From Tenrec ecaudatus (lineage: Eukaryota; Chordata; Mammalia; Afrosoricida; Tenrecidae), in the NCBI RefSeq assembly GCF_050624435.1, contig NC_134534.1:71261501-71325500 (forward strand): a DNA stretch of 64,000 nt. Direction: 5' to 3'. Under the pieces are notes generated by a model. That model did no database searches. It had not been told where the DNA came from and was given only the letters and a program-made list of their open reading frames with translations. Below are positions 23,970-34,105 of this stretch, in pieces. Numbering within the stretch: position 1 is the first letter of the stretch; every line of letters begins with the position of its first letter. The position numbers were made by a program, and so were the translations under genes.

Positions 23970-24182
23970 AGCAATCTTTGCTCAGAGCCATGGAGTTGAC
24001 TTCCACCACCATGGTGGCCCATGTGTGTCAGAGGACAGCTGTTTTCCATAAGGTTTTCAAAATGTTTTGGATGTACAGCTCCAGGGTTTTCACCGAGGTT
24101 CCTCTGGTGAGACTCAAGCCTTCACCATGTCAGCGACCATCTGCGTTCCTCAAGTTAACTGTTTACCACCCAAGGATCCCAA
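23970..24182 (-). mobile_element. AfroSINE, antisense
   Basis: GCCATGGAGTTGACTTCCAC then CACCATGGTGGCCCATGTGT, TAAGGTTTTCAAAATG, and near the end AGTTAACTGTTTACCACCCA, the complement of the tRNA-like head. Confidence 0.8.
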
Positions 24183-24399
24183 ATAACAAGCATAGATGGG
24201 AGTCCTTAAACAGGGAAGAGCACAAATTCTTATCAAGGAGAGTAACAGGGAAAACTTTGGAGCAGGGAAAGCAAAAGGGAGGAAGCAGAGAAAAAGATGA
24301 GGACAATGTTTACGTCGGTCGCCTAGGAGAAGACAGGCGCTCTTCCGCTTAGGGAGAAAGAGCTTACACGAGCTGTGTCCTGACATGATTGTGTCTACC
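24183..24399. other. unassigned purine-rich sequence
   Basis: No recognisable feature. Confidence 0.4.
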
Positions 24400-25850
24400 G
24401 TGGACAGGTACCGTCAGCCCGGGTCCCGCTCACAGGCACTGGATGTCCAACAGGATGAAGCGGTGCTCAGTCTCTGCCATCCTCACAATTATTGTTACTG
24501 CTGAACCCCATTCTGCTGTCTCCTGGAGGGTCTTCCTCCTTTTCACGGACACTTTAGTCCACCTAGCGTGATGTCCTTGGTCGGGGCCTGGCTTCTCCTG
24601 ATACAATGCTCAAAGCACCCGAGTGAAATGCTTACCAGCCTGACTTCTACTCTTACTCTGCTTGAACTTCCTCCCAAACACACACTGTCTGTTCTTCTGG
24701 CAGTCCACGGTGCTTTCAATATGTATTGTCCACATCATATTCTGAACGCACCAATTTTTCTTCAGTTTTCCACATGCACGTGAAGCAATCGAAATATCAT
24801 GACTTGGGACAGTCACGTCCTAGCCTTAAAAGTAACATCTTTGCTCTTTAACACTTTAACCAGGTTTTATGCAGACTGACCTAATCCAATGTATTCTTTT
24901 GTTCCTTGACTGCCACTTCGATTAGCATTGATTGTGAATCCAAGTAAAATTAAATCCTTACTTCAATATTTTCTCCATGTATCATGATGTTGTCTGGTGG
25001 TCAAGTGGGAAGGATTTGGGTGTTCTTCATACTGAGTTCTAATCCGTAGGGAAGGCTGTAGGCTTGTCTTCCTCAGTAAGCGCTGTAAGTCCTGTCCATG
25101 TTAAGCAAAGGCGTGGCCTCTGCCTAGCCTTCAATCCTGATGCTGCATTCTTCTTCAGATCGCCCAGTTTCTTAAATATTTTGCACAGCATTCAGATTGA
25201 ATACACGTGGTGAAAGGACACAACCCTGAGACACAACTTAAACAGTTTTTGTGCCACGCATTATCCTCTTGTTCTTTTCAAATGACTGACTCTTGGTACC
25301 TGTATGTTTTGCATAAGCACAATTAAGTGTCATATAGTCCCTATGTTGCACTGTGCTATCCATAGTTTGTTATGATCTACACAGTCAACTGTCTTCACAT
25401 ATTCAATAGAACACATGTCAACATGCTTCTTGTGTTCCTTGCTTTCAGTCAAGATCCATCTGACACCAGCAATTATATCCCTGGTTCCATGTTCTCATCT
25501 GAAGCAGACTTGAATTCCTGGTAGCTCCCTGTTCATGGACTGCTGCTGTCATTTTGAATTACCATCAGCAAAATTTACTTGCATGTGATATTAATGATAT
25601 TGTTTGATAATTTTCACATTCTGTTGGGTCGCTGTTCTTTGGGAAGGGTTCAAACATCTTCTTTTTGGTTACCCAGGACACTGTCTTCCAAATTTCCACT
25701 TCCAATGATGCATCAGCTTGCTGAGTCATTTCAATTGGTATTTCCTCAAGTCTTGGAGTCTTGCTTTTTCCCAATGTATTCATTGTAGCTTGAACTTCTT
25801 CCTTCAGTACCATTGATTCTTGAGAATTCTTTGAATCATCGTTAAGAGCA
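24400..25850 (-). mobile_element. RTE/BovB-like LINE, 5' truncated
   Basis: Minus-strand reading gives, from 25813 leftwards, an RT-region start (DPTECENYQTISLISHASK, the GNYRPISL-like block of RTE reverse transcriptases) and then the rest of the ORF in broken frames to the 3' end near 24400. It is co-linear with 55360-57110. Frames carry stops and indels. Confidence 0.82.
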
Positions 25851-26264
25851 AATGTGTCTTACTTCTCTATAGGTTATTAAAGGATGTTTTAAAAATGAAA
25901 TTATGGTCCTCATATAAATATGAAAGGAGCATGTGTCAAATAATTATTGAACTCATTAAATAAATTAGAGAACTGGAAATATGTAAGTAAATCAAAAGAC
26001 AAACCAAAGAACCACAAATTTACAGGGAGCATGGAAATTCATTTGTAAATGGAAGCTAAATTGCTTTTTTCCCATACTGAAGCTAGCTGTTCCTCCAGCA
26101 GAAAGACAGGAATCATTTACATTGTGACCATCATCAAAAAATGTGATAGAATATCCTGGTCCACACCAAAATGAATTTCCCTGTAGGATCAGAGAATTCT
26201 AGAGCTCCAACATTTCACTGGAAGAATATCTAACTATCACTTTCATTTTTGCTTTTACATACCA
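25851..26264. other. AT-rich unassigned sequence
   Basis: No recognisable gene or repeat. Confidence 0.4.
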
Positions 26265-26735
26265 TATTAGGCCAGTGGTTGTCTAGAGAAGCAAATCTAG
26301 TGACATTCATATATGTATAAAAATAGCTTTATACTGATAACTAATTTCATATCAAAAAGGTATCCCAATCAAGTACAACTCAATTCCATAAGTCACTCTT
26401 AAGACTCACCTAGCTGCAGGTTAATAAAACCAAAAAAGGAAGCAGGAGGATCAGAGGCTAATGGACACAGAGTCAAGTGAACTCAAGGTCGGTGGAAACA
26501 AGGCAGGTCAGCAGCTCCCAGGGTCGGGAGTTCACAGGGGATGGCCCCTAGAGGTAGGCAGAACCCCAGCAAACAATAAGGCAAAGGGCCAGAGAGACAG
26601 AGAGTTCCTAGTATCCATTGTTGTTACACACAAAGGCACCAAGGTGTCACTAGGCTGTGGCCCAGTCCGTAGGTTTGGTCTTGCCCTTGCCCTTAGCCAG
26701 GAGTGTCTAGTTGATGTAATTCCTAACCATCACTC
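26265..26735 (-). mobile_element. ERVL-type LTR, antisense
   Basis: It begins TTAGGCCAGTGGTTGTCTAG then AGAAGCAAATCTAG and ends GTAATTCCTAACCATCAC, matching the complement of an MLT2-like LTR (start TGTGATGGTTA). The terminal TG/CA and target duplication are not clean. Confidence 0.6.
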
Positions 26736-27285
26736 TTACCAAGGTCTAAAATTTCTCCTTAGAGTTCCCTTTGTCTGATCAAGAAAAAAATATTTTTTAA
26801 AAAGTACTCTTGATCATAAAAAAAGACTGATCTCTTTAGATAAGCTGGATCATTTTCAATCATGCCACAGAGTGAAAATTTACCATAAATGCCTTTTTGA
26901 GGTTTATTTTCCTAGATGTTTCATAAGAATTCTCAGGCAGGATTTAATTTGCAATGTCTGCTCTTAAGACATCAGGCTCAAAAAGCTATCTCCACCAGAT
27001 TCATGCAGAGCCCATATAAATTTGGGTGCATGACTTTACTTTCTAGACTGCAAATATCCCATGGTCCCTGGTTTATTAGCGTGACCCTCTTTGCCACTTG
27101 TAAAACTGGGCCTCTGAGGCAGATCCAGGAACTGACAAGAAGAGCTTCAAAATGCCGGCTCTATCAAACAGGGTGTAGTTCTTTAAATGTGGCTTGCATA
27201 TCTGATTAAATGTGCATCATTCTGAGACATGGCGAAATCACTGCTTCTTCCCAATCATAAAGTGGCACACAGAAAAAGACTAGAG
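26736..27285. other. single-copy-like sequence
   Basis: The 97-codon + frame at 26916-27209 has no recognised domain or splice evidence. Nothing else was identified. Confidence 0.4.
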
Positions 27286-27476
27286 CAGTGGTCTCAACCT
27301 TCCTAATGATGCAATCCTTTAACACAGTTCCTCATGTTGTGGTGACCCCCAACCATGAAATTATTTTTGTTTATACTTTATAACTGTACTTTTACTACTG
27401 TGAAGAATCGGGCGACCCCTGTGAAAGGGTGGTTCAGCCCTCAAAGGGGTCGTGATGCACAGTTTGAGAACCGCTG
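27286..27476 (+). mobile_element. SPIN-family hAT miniature transposon with target duplication
   Basis: The termini CAGTGGTCTCAACC and TTTGAGAACCGCTG are flanked by GACTAGAG (27278-27285) and AACTAGAG (27477-27484), a 7-of-8 match to an 8-bp hAT target duplication. The interior matches the other SPIN copies (CTCATGTTGTGGTGACCCCC). Confidence 0.95.
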
Positions 27477-27484
27477 AACTAGAG

Positions 27485-27949
27485 TCTTAAAATAGCTGTA
27501 GTTACTTGATCATTTGAAATTAAGAAAGTTCTGATAAAATTCACAACAAGAACTCTAATCAAGTAAATATTGGTGTACTGCATTTTACCCAAATAACTTG
27601 GGTATTACAGTTTTTTTCAAAACAAACTCCACAGCCCCTCACACGTGAGTGACCTATGTGCACTATGCATGGTGTGTTACCTATGTGGACTTTTTGTGTA
27701 CAAAATGCATAATGTATGTGACATGAAAAATGAATAACTAAGCCACTCCGAAAATTTTAAGTAAAATTCAAAATAAAAGGCAAAAGCACTTAAATAGGAA
27801 ATTGTGCTTAGTAATCAATACTTCAGTATTCTTGTTTCCTTATAAATTATTTACATATACAATGATCTATTAAGTACACTCATTTAATATAAGTCTAGGA
27901 TCTCAAGTTCCCTAAAGAGCTTTAAAATTTATATATTAAAAATTAATAT
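27485..27949. other. AT-rich unassigned sequence
   Basis: No recognisable gene or repeat. Confidence 0.4.
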
Positions 27950-28876
27950 ATAATTACTTTACCATCAAAATCTACCATTTTAATGTATAATTCAGTGGCT
28001 TATAGTATCTTCACAATGCTGTGCAACCGTAATCACTCCCTCATTCCAGGATATTTCATCATCTCCAAAAAAAATAAAAGCTGTATTCACTCCAGGGAAC
28101 TTACCGCCTTGTGTTCCCATGAGTGTCCTTGGCAATTATTAATATATCTTCTCTCCAGACATTTTTTATTATGGACATTTCATATAAATGGAATCACATA
28201 CTCCATTTTTGTGTGTCTGACGCGTCTCTTAGCATAGCGCGTTGACGTTTCTCCTATGCTGTAGTAATCGTCATTACTATTCCCTTTTGTGGATATACCA
28301 AACTTTGTGGACTGTTCATTAGTTAGGGAGCCCTGCTGTCCCTGTCATGTAAGCATTCAACTGCTAACTGAAAGATCGACAGGTTAAAGCCAACAGCCAC
28401 CCCTTCAAAGAAAGACAGGACTGCCTGTGTCTGTAAAGATGTACAGCCTGTGTCTGTAAAGATGTACAGCCTCAGAAGCCCTGAGTAAAATCACTGTGAG
28501 TCAGAATCCACTCAATGGCAGCAGTAGCGAACTCATGGTTTGAGGTACATTTGAGTTATTTCCAGTTCTGTGTTTTATATATATTGTTGCTCTGAATATT
28601 CATGTATAAGTCAGTGGACCAAAAGATGTACATTTGAATTCTCTTGGGTATATACCTTGAATTGGAATTTCTAGGTCATATGATAACTCTGAATTTAGTT
28701 TTTCAAAGAACTACAAACATCTTTCTCTACAGAACTTGCTTTATAGTAAATTCACAAACATTCAAATTTTCTAAATCCTCCCATACACCTGTCTTTTTAA
28801 TTATAGTTATCCTAGTAGGTATACTGTAGCATCTCATTATGGTTTTTATTTTAATATCCTGATTAATGATATGAAG
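27950..28876 (-). mobile_element. ancient L1M-type LINE, antisense, part 1 (AfroSINE inside)
   Basis: Characteristic L1M 3' sequence in antisense: TGTATAATTCAGTGGCTTAT, GCTGTGCAACCGTAATCACT, AATGGAATCACATACTCC, then after the AfroSINE TTGGGTATATACCTTGAATT and TCCTAGTAGGTATACTGTAG, ending ATTAATGATATGAAG. It resumes at 32394. Older than all other insertions in this block. Confidence 0.75.
28328..28545 (+). mobile_element. AfroSINE with internal 23-bp duplication
   Basis: Head GGAGCCCTGCTGTCCCTGTC; 3' body GTGAGTCAGAATCCACTCAA. A perfect tandem duplication of 23 bp (28423-28445 and 28446-28468, starting GCCTGTGTCTGTAAAGATG) sits in the middle. Inserted in the L1M. Confidence 0.85.
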
Positions 28877-29149
28877 TGGTAGGTAGATCTTGGCTAAAAG
28901 CAGAGAATGCAGAATGACTTTAACCCATGTTATTAACAACACAATGTATTCAATTTTATGTTTTATAACAGATTATCAATAACATTACAAAGGACAGGAA
29001 TTTCAGAACCCATCTTTAGCTTGTATGGAACCTGTACATCGATAGATAGAAGTCAATCTAACAGAACCAGGGAGCACTGTGTGGTTTAAACGTAGGAAAG
29101 GTATGTAGTGGGGTTGTATACTTTCACCTTAGTTTTTCATTCCATATTT
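28877..29149. other. unassigned sequence
   Basis: No recognisable element. It lies between the two halves of the L1M. Confidence 0.35.
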
Positions 29150-29322
29150 GATTGTGTTGTTCACTGTCATTGAGTCTACGTGGACTCACAGGGATCCTTT
29201 GTGCGACAGAATGAAACACTGCAACGTCCTCATGCTTGTTAAGTGTGAGCCCATCGTTGCCGCTATTGAACCAATGCATCTAATTAAAAGTCTTTCTTTT
29301 ATTGTTAACCCTTTACTTCTCC
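29150..29322 (-). mobile_element. RTE / RTE-tailed SINE fragment, antisense
   Basis: TCATTGAGTCTACGTGGACT then GACAGAATGAAACACTGC and CGTCCTCATGCTTGTTAAG matches the RTE 3' end (complement). Too short to separate LINE from SINE. Confidence 0.5.
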
Positions 29323-29324
29323 AA

Positions 29325-29446
29325 GGATTCTGGTAGTATAGTGGTTACTCATTGGTCTGCAGTCCACAAGGTCAGCAGATCAAAATCAGCAGTCACTCAG
29401 TGAGAGGCAGATGGAACTTCCTGCTTCCATAAAGAGTAGCAGTCTC
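29325..29446 (+). mobile_element. AfroSINE, left part (split)
   Basis: GTAGTATAGTGGTTACTCAT and AAGGTCAGCAGATCAAAATC are the tRNA-like head; the copy stops at GCAGTCTC (29446) and resumes with AGTCTC at 31943. Confidence 0.8.
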
Positions 29447-29511
29447 TAATGTGATTGAATTATCAAACTGTATTATATGTGTATTATGTGCCAATAAAAC
29501 TACTTTTTAAA
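29447..29511 (+). mobile_element. short L1-like 3' end, sense (split)
   Basis: A roughly 65-bp insert ending CCAATAAAACTACTTTTT and an A-run, sitting between AGTCTC repeats of the AfroSINE (29441-29446 and 31943-31948). Its poly(A)-adjacent part was then used as target by the larger L1. Confidence 0.55.
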
Positions 29512-31921
29512 AAAATCTTTTTATTGGGGCTCATAAGGCTCTTATCACAATCTGTACATACATCAATTGAGCAAAGCACCCTTATACATTCGTTGCACTC
29601 GTCACTCTCATAATTCACCTTCCACTTGGGTTTCTGGAATCAGCTCAGTTTCCCTTTTATTCCCCCCATCCCCCTCCCTCCCCGATCCCACCCCTAGTCC
29701 CTTGATAGTTTATAAATAATTATTATATCTTATCTTACACTCCCCGGCTTCTCCCCTCACCCACCTCCCCATTGCCCATCTCCCAGAGAGGAGGTTACAC
29801 ATAGATCTCTGAGATAGGTTCTCCCTTTCTACATGCCCTTCCCTCCTGGTGTCGCCACTCCCACTGCTGGTGTTGAGGAGTTCGTCTGTCCTAGATTCCC
29901 TATGCCTCCAGATCCCCACTGCACCGCTGTACATCCTCTGGTATAACCAGGTCCGCAAGGCAAGGTAGAATTGGGGTCATGATGATTGGTAGGGGAGGAA
30001 GCATTCAGGAACTAGAGGAAGGTTTTGAGTTTCATTGTTGCTACACTGAACCCTGAGTGGCCCATCTCCTCCTCACTACCCCTCTGGAAGGGGTGTCCAG
30101 CTGTCTATAGGTGGGCATTGGGTCCCCATCATGCACTCCCCCTCTTTCACGGTGATGTGATTCTCACCACCACCCCACCTTTGTTGTTGGAGACCTGGTC
30201 TCCTCTGTCCTTCATGGTCACCTATGTTGGTGTGCTGCTTCCGTGTGGGCTCAGTTGCTTCTGGGCTAGATGGCTGCTTGTTTGCTTTCAAGCCTTTAAG
30301 TCCCCAGACGCTATATCTCTCAGTAGCCGGCACCATCAGCCTTCTTCACCACACTTGCTTATGCACACTTTCATCTTCAGTGATTATGTGAGGAAGGTGA
30401 TCACACAATGATTGTTTTTGTTCCTTGGTGTCTGCTACATGGTCCATTCAACACCTTGTATTCGCTTCAGCCGTGTGCTTCTTCTCTGTGGGCTTTGTTG
30501 CTTCTGAGCTAGATAGCCGCTTATTTGCCTTAAAGCCTTTAAGACCCCAGACGCTATATCTTTTTGATAGCTGGGCACCATCAGCTTTCTTCACCACGTT
30601 TGCTTACACACACGTCTGTCTTCAGTGATCATGTGGGGAAGGTGGGTATCCTGCAATGACTGTTTAGCAGGGCGAGGTGCTATTGTATTGGGGGATTATG
30701 CATGAGGAGGCCCAATGTCCATCTGCTACCCTACTACTGAACCTATAAATATATGCACATAAGTCTATTGCCCCCATAATCATAAATATATTTACATATG
30801 TACATATCTGTATTTAGGCTTCTCTGTATGCACTTTGCCTCCTACTCCTTTCCTCTATTTCCTTTCGCTTTCCTCCCATCCCACCACCATGTTTAGCCTT
30901 CATTCTGATTTCAGTAATTCCTCTCAGTTACCTTGCCCTTGGTCACTCCCTACCAGTCCTCCCCTCCCCTCCCTCCTCTGGTTTTGAACCACTCGCTGTT
31001 CCCTTGTCCCTGTGTTGGGTGACACCTCCTCCCTTCCCCTACCTCCCACGCTCTCATGTCTCTCCAAGACCATTGGTCCTGTTGTTTTCTTCTCTCATTA
31101 TTTGTCCAGCCTATCTTGTCTAGGTGGACCTGCTGACATAGTAATATGTGCATACAAATGCAGATGACTTTTACTGTGCCCAAGTGGCCCATAAGAACAT
31201 GGCTTTGACAGAAGCAACATCGACACGCTGATAAGCAGAAAAGCCACTAACATACAAAATTTACAATGTAAAAAACAAAACAAATTTTAAAAAGACTAAA
31301 CAAAAAAATAGCAAATATTAAAAGAAAAATTGCTAGTAGTTCAAGGTCAGTTCATTGACCTGTAGGAGTGTTTTCTAGGTGTAGCTTGTGAGGCGCCACG
31401 TCCTGGCCCGGAAGACCATCCTTTATACTCCCTCGGGATCCCTTTGCTCTGCTTCCTCCACTGCTCCATTGCACACCCCCAGTGTTTGCCTCAGTGTGGC
31501 GGGGTCAGTTCAGTTGCCCATCGCCCATTGTGTCTCAGGTGCTGTCCCATGTAGGGCCATGTATTGGTGCAGGATGTTGCATCTCGTAGTGTGGTCAGCT
31601 GAATGGTCCTCTCTGTATGATGGGCCCTTCTAACTGGTCTATTGACCTTGGGTTTGGTGGACCCAGGTGTACTCCACTACGTCCTTTCTCCTTCTTTTGT
31701 TTCAGCTTCCTACTGGATGTGGTGTGGTGGGTCAGTTCCTTTCCCACTCCAGATGATCTATTTTTGTTTTCTGTGGTATTCCCTTCGAGTGTGGGGTCGG
31801 CCTAATTCTGGTTTGGGCCGGCTTGTCATCTAGCCTCTTTGTGTAGACCTCTGTACTTTGCGTTGCCCTCCTTGTTTGGTGTGTCGTGTTGGGGTCCGTA
31901 TGCATGTTCCAGATCTGTGGG
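29512..31921 (-). mobile_element. young L1 LINE, about 2.4-kb 3' UTR, antisense, with target duplication
   Basis: It opens with a T-run and TTTTATTGGGGCTCATAAG and ends near TTCCAGATCTGTGGG. It is flanked by the direct repeat ATAAAACTACTTTT (29494-29507 and 31923-31936), extended by A-runs. All 2.4 kb appear to be 3' UTR-type sequence: no ORF2 motif (RT or C-terminal domain) is seen on the minus strand, implying a very long UTR in this L1 family. The first 1.27 kb is about 95-96% identical to 2312-3595. A tandem UTR duplication lies at about 30230-30400 and 30465-30650. Confidence 0.85.
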
Positions 31922-31942
31922 GATAAAACTACTTTTAAAAAA

Positions 31943-32025
31943 AGTCTCAGTCTCAGAAACTTAGAGAAGCAGTTCCACTCTGTCCTAGAGGGTCGCTGTG
32001 AACCAGCATTGATTCAATGGCAGTG
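31943..32025 (+). mobile_element. AfroSINE, right part (split)
   Basis: CAGTCTCAGAAACTTAGAG then CCACTCTGTCCTAGAGGGTC and AGCATTGATTCAATGGCAGT complete the SINE begun at 29325. Confidence 0.8.
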
Positions 32026-32309
32026 AATTTTCACTTAACTCTTCTGAGCATGATGTCCTCCAGGCACTGGCCTCTGCTGAAAACCTGAGACAAATCCCCT
32101 CCATCTTCATTTCTCAGGGACTTGCTGACTGTACTTCTCTAAGAAGTGTTCATTCTTCTGGACATCCATAGCAAATTCAACACTCTTGCACCAACACGGT
32201 AATGTAAAGACATTAATTTGGGAAGGACATTGACAAAGGAGGAAATCCTCACTGAGATATCTTGAGAGCAACGAAGACAATAATGAAGTCACAGACATAT
32301 AATGGATCC
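32026..32309. other. unassigned sequence
   Basis: No recognisable gene or repeat. Confidence 0.35.
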
Positions 32310-32393
32310 GCAGGACTCAGAATGATTCCCTCTGTTATCCATCAGGTCAGCTGAGTCAGCGCTGATTTGACAACAAGCGACACCAATGAGTAC
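32310..32393 (+). mobile_element. probable AfroSINE 3' end
   Basis: TCAGCTGAGTCAGCGCTGAT and TTGACAACAAGCGACACC resemble a decayed AfroSINE 3' end. Confidence 0.35.
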
Positions 32394-32530
32394 GGATGTT
32401 GTGAGTCTTTTCATGTGCTTATTTCCCATTTTGATGCCTTCCTCAGGTAAGTATATATTCAAATCCTTTGTCTACTTTTTAAAATATTTGTCTTTCTATT
32501 GTTGAGTTCAATTCTCTGTAGAACTATCTT
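32394..32530 (-). mobile_element. ancient L1M-type LINE, antisense, part 2
   Basis: GTGAGTCTTTTCATGTGCTT, ATTCAAATCCTTTGTCTACT and TTGTTGAGTTCAATTC is the direct continuation of the L1M end at 28876 (…ATTAATGATATGAAG). Confidence 0.6.
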
Positions 32531-33500
32531 CAGGTTGACTTACTATACGATATGATTTCTACTGGAGTAAAATGTCAGACTAATGATTCAACTTAGTTGT
32601 ACATGTATTTACAACTTTCATGGCTAACGACAAACCCGCCTCCATTCATGAAAAGAATACACAGATCAACTTAAAAATGTATGTATAACATTGAAAAACC
32701 ATAGAGGATATTGATGTTTTTTTAACTGGACCAAAATTATTAAACTTGTCTAGTTTTCCAAAGATTTACTACCTTAAATATGAACTTGGATAGTTAAGGT
32801 GTTTCTAACTGAGTTTCTTTACAAAGTACTTTATAATTCTAGTACATTTAGAGTATTAAAATTCAGTTCTCCCATTCTCTTGGTAATTTAGGGGTATTCA
32901 AAATATGTGAGTTCTTATCTCCTAAAGGACATTTGGACCAGAACTCCTTTAATATAAGGGTCCTTGAAATCTTATTTATTAGTATCTTCCAGAGACTTAA
33001 AGACTGTACACACTCAAAGAACAGCAAAGATCTTTCTAGATTCAGGCCTACAGTCTTATCAACCCATGTAAGACCTTCAGTTCTAGCATCTTCGTCACGG
33101 GTCAAGATTAAACCTGGAAACAAATGCAGAAACAAAACCTCACTGATGCAGATATTAAAGTACTACTCTCTTCCTTGTAGGTGAGATATTTTTTAATGAT
33201 TTGGGTTCAGAGTGGAAAAATAGACAAAGAAAAAAATGAATAAACTGGATCTTTTATCATCTTTTACCAACAGAGAATATGCATAGATCTTTATAAACTA
33301 TTCTTTCATTTACACAGATATCAAATAACCATATAATGAGGCCCAAATTCCAAATCCTTGCTACTACAAGTGAGAAATAATTTATTGGTCATAAACAAAG
33401 GAAAAACCAAAGATAAGATTATATCTATCTGCTTTAAGGGAATCCAATTAATACACCCATTATTCAAATTTATGCACTACACCAACAGGGCTCAAAGGCC
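32531..33500. other. AT-rich single-copy-like sequence
   Basis: Overlapping + and - frames of 80-90 codons (32863-33184) have no recognised homology. No repeat was identified. Confidence 0.4.
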
Positions 33501-33504
33501 AGAC

Positions 33505-33605
33505 TGGCCAAATATTTAATTCATGCATATGGGCAGTGTGCCATTATGTTGTACATAGGGTCTGTATGAGTTGGAAATGATTGGTTGCCACCAAGCGGCA
33601 GCAAC
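33505..33605 (+). mobile_element. AfroSINE/RTE 3' end with (GCA/AAC) tail
   Basis: TTGTACATAGGGTCTGTATG, AGTTGGAAATGATTGGTTGC and GGCAGCAACAACG give the shared AfroSINE/RTE terminus. Confidence 0.6.
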
Positions 33606-33689
33606 AACGATGTGGTGGCTGGAGCTACTTCTATGTGGTGAGGTGTGTCGGGTTGGCTGGCATTGTTGACTGTGATGGTCTTTTGTGGC

Positions 33690-34105
33690 CCTATAGAAGG
33701 ATATTTCCTTCAAGGAAATCCAATCAGTTATTCAAATTTATGCACCATCCACAAAAGTTAGTGATGAAGAAAGTGCAGAATTTGAACAAAGTCTTAAGTC
33801 GGAAAGAGAACGAATGTGCAATCAAGATGCATTGATAATTACTGGCAATTGGAATGCAAAAGTTAGAAACCAAGAGGAAGGAAAAGAAATTGGAAAATAC
33901 GTTCTTGATGATAGAAAAAAAGCTAGAGATCACATACTGAAATTTCGCAAGACCAAAGCCTAGTTCATAGTAAATATTTTTTTAAACAACACAAAAGTTC
34001 GCTATATGCATGGACTTCTCTAGATGGAATACACAGAAACCAAAGTAAGTACATTGGAGGAAAAAGAAGATGAAGACACTCAGTATCAGCTGCTAAAACC
34101 AGGGG
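33690..34105 (+). pseudogene. RTE/BovB-like endonuclease fragment
   Basis: A broken + frame reads IYAPST-like, then IITGNWNAKV and a YVLD..KKARDHILKF stretch, the ...YAP...GDWNAKVG... block of the RTE apurinic endonuclease domain. The catalytic Asp of GDWN is Asn here. It ends where the L1 begins. Confidence 0.7.

Noticed and set aside
30025..30411. 128-codon + frame at the L1 UTR
   Set aside because: Antisense strand of an L1 3' UTR; a matching frame occurs in the other L1 copy at 2928-3194, showing it is repeat-derived.
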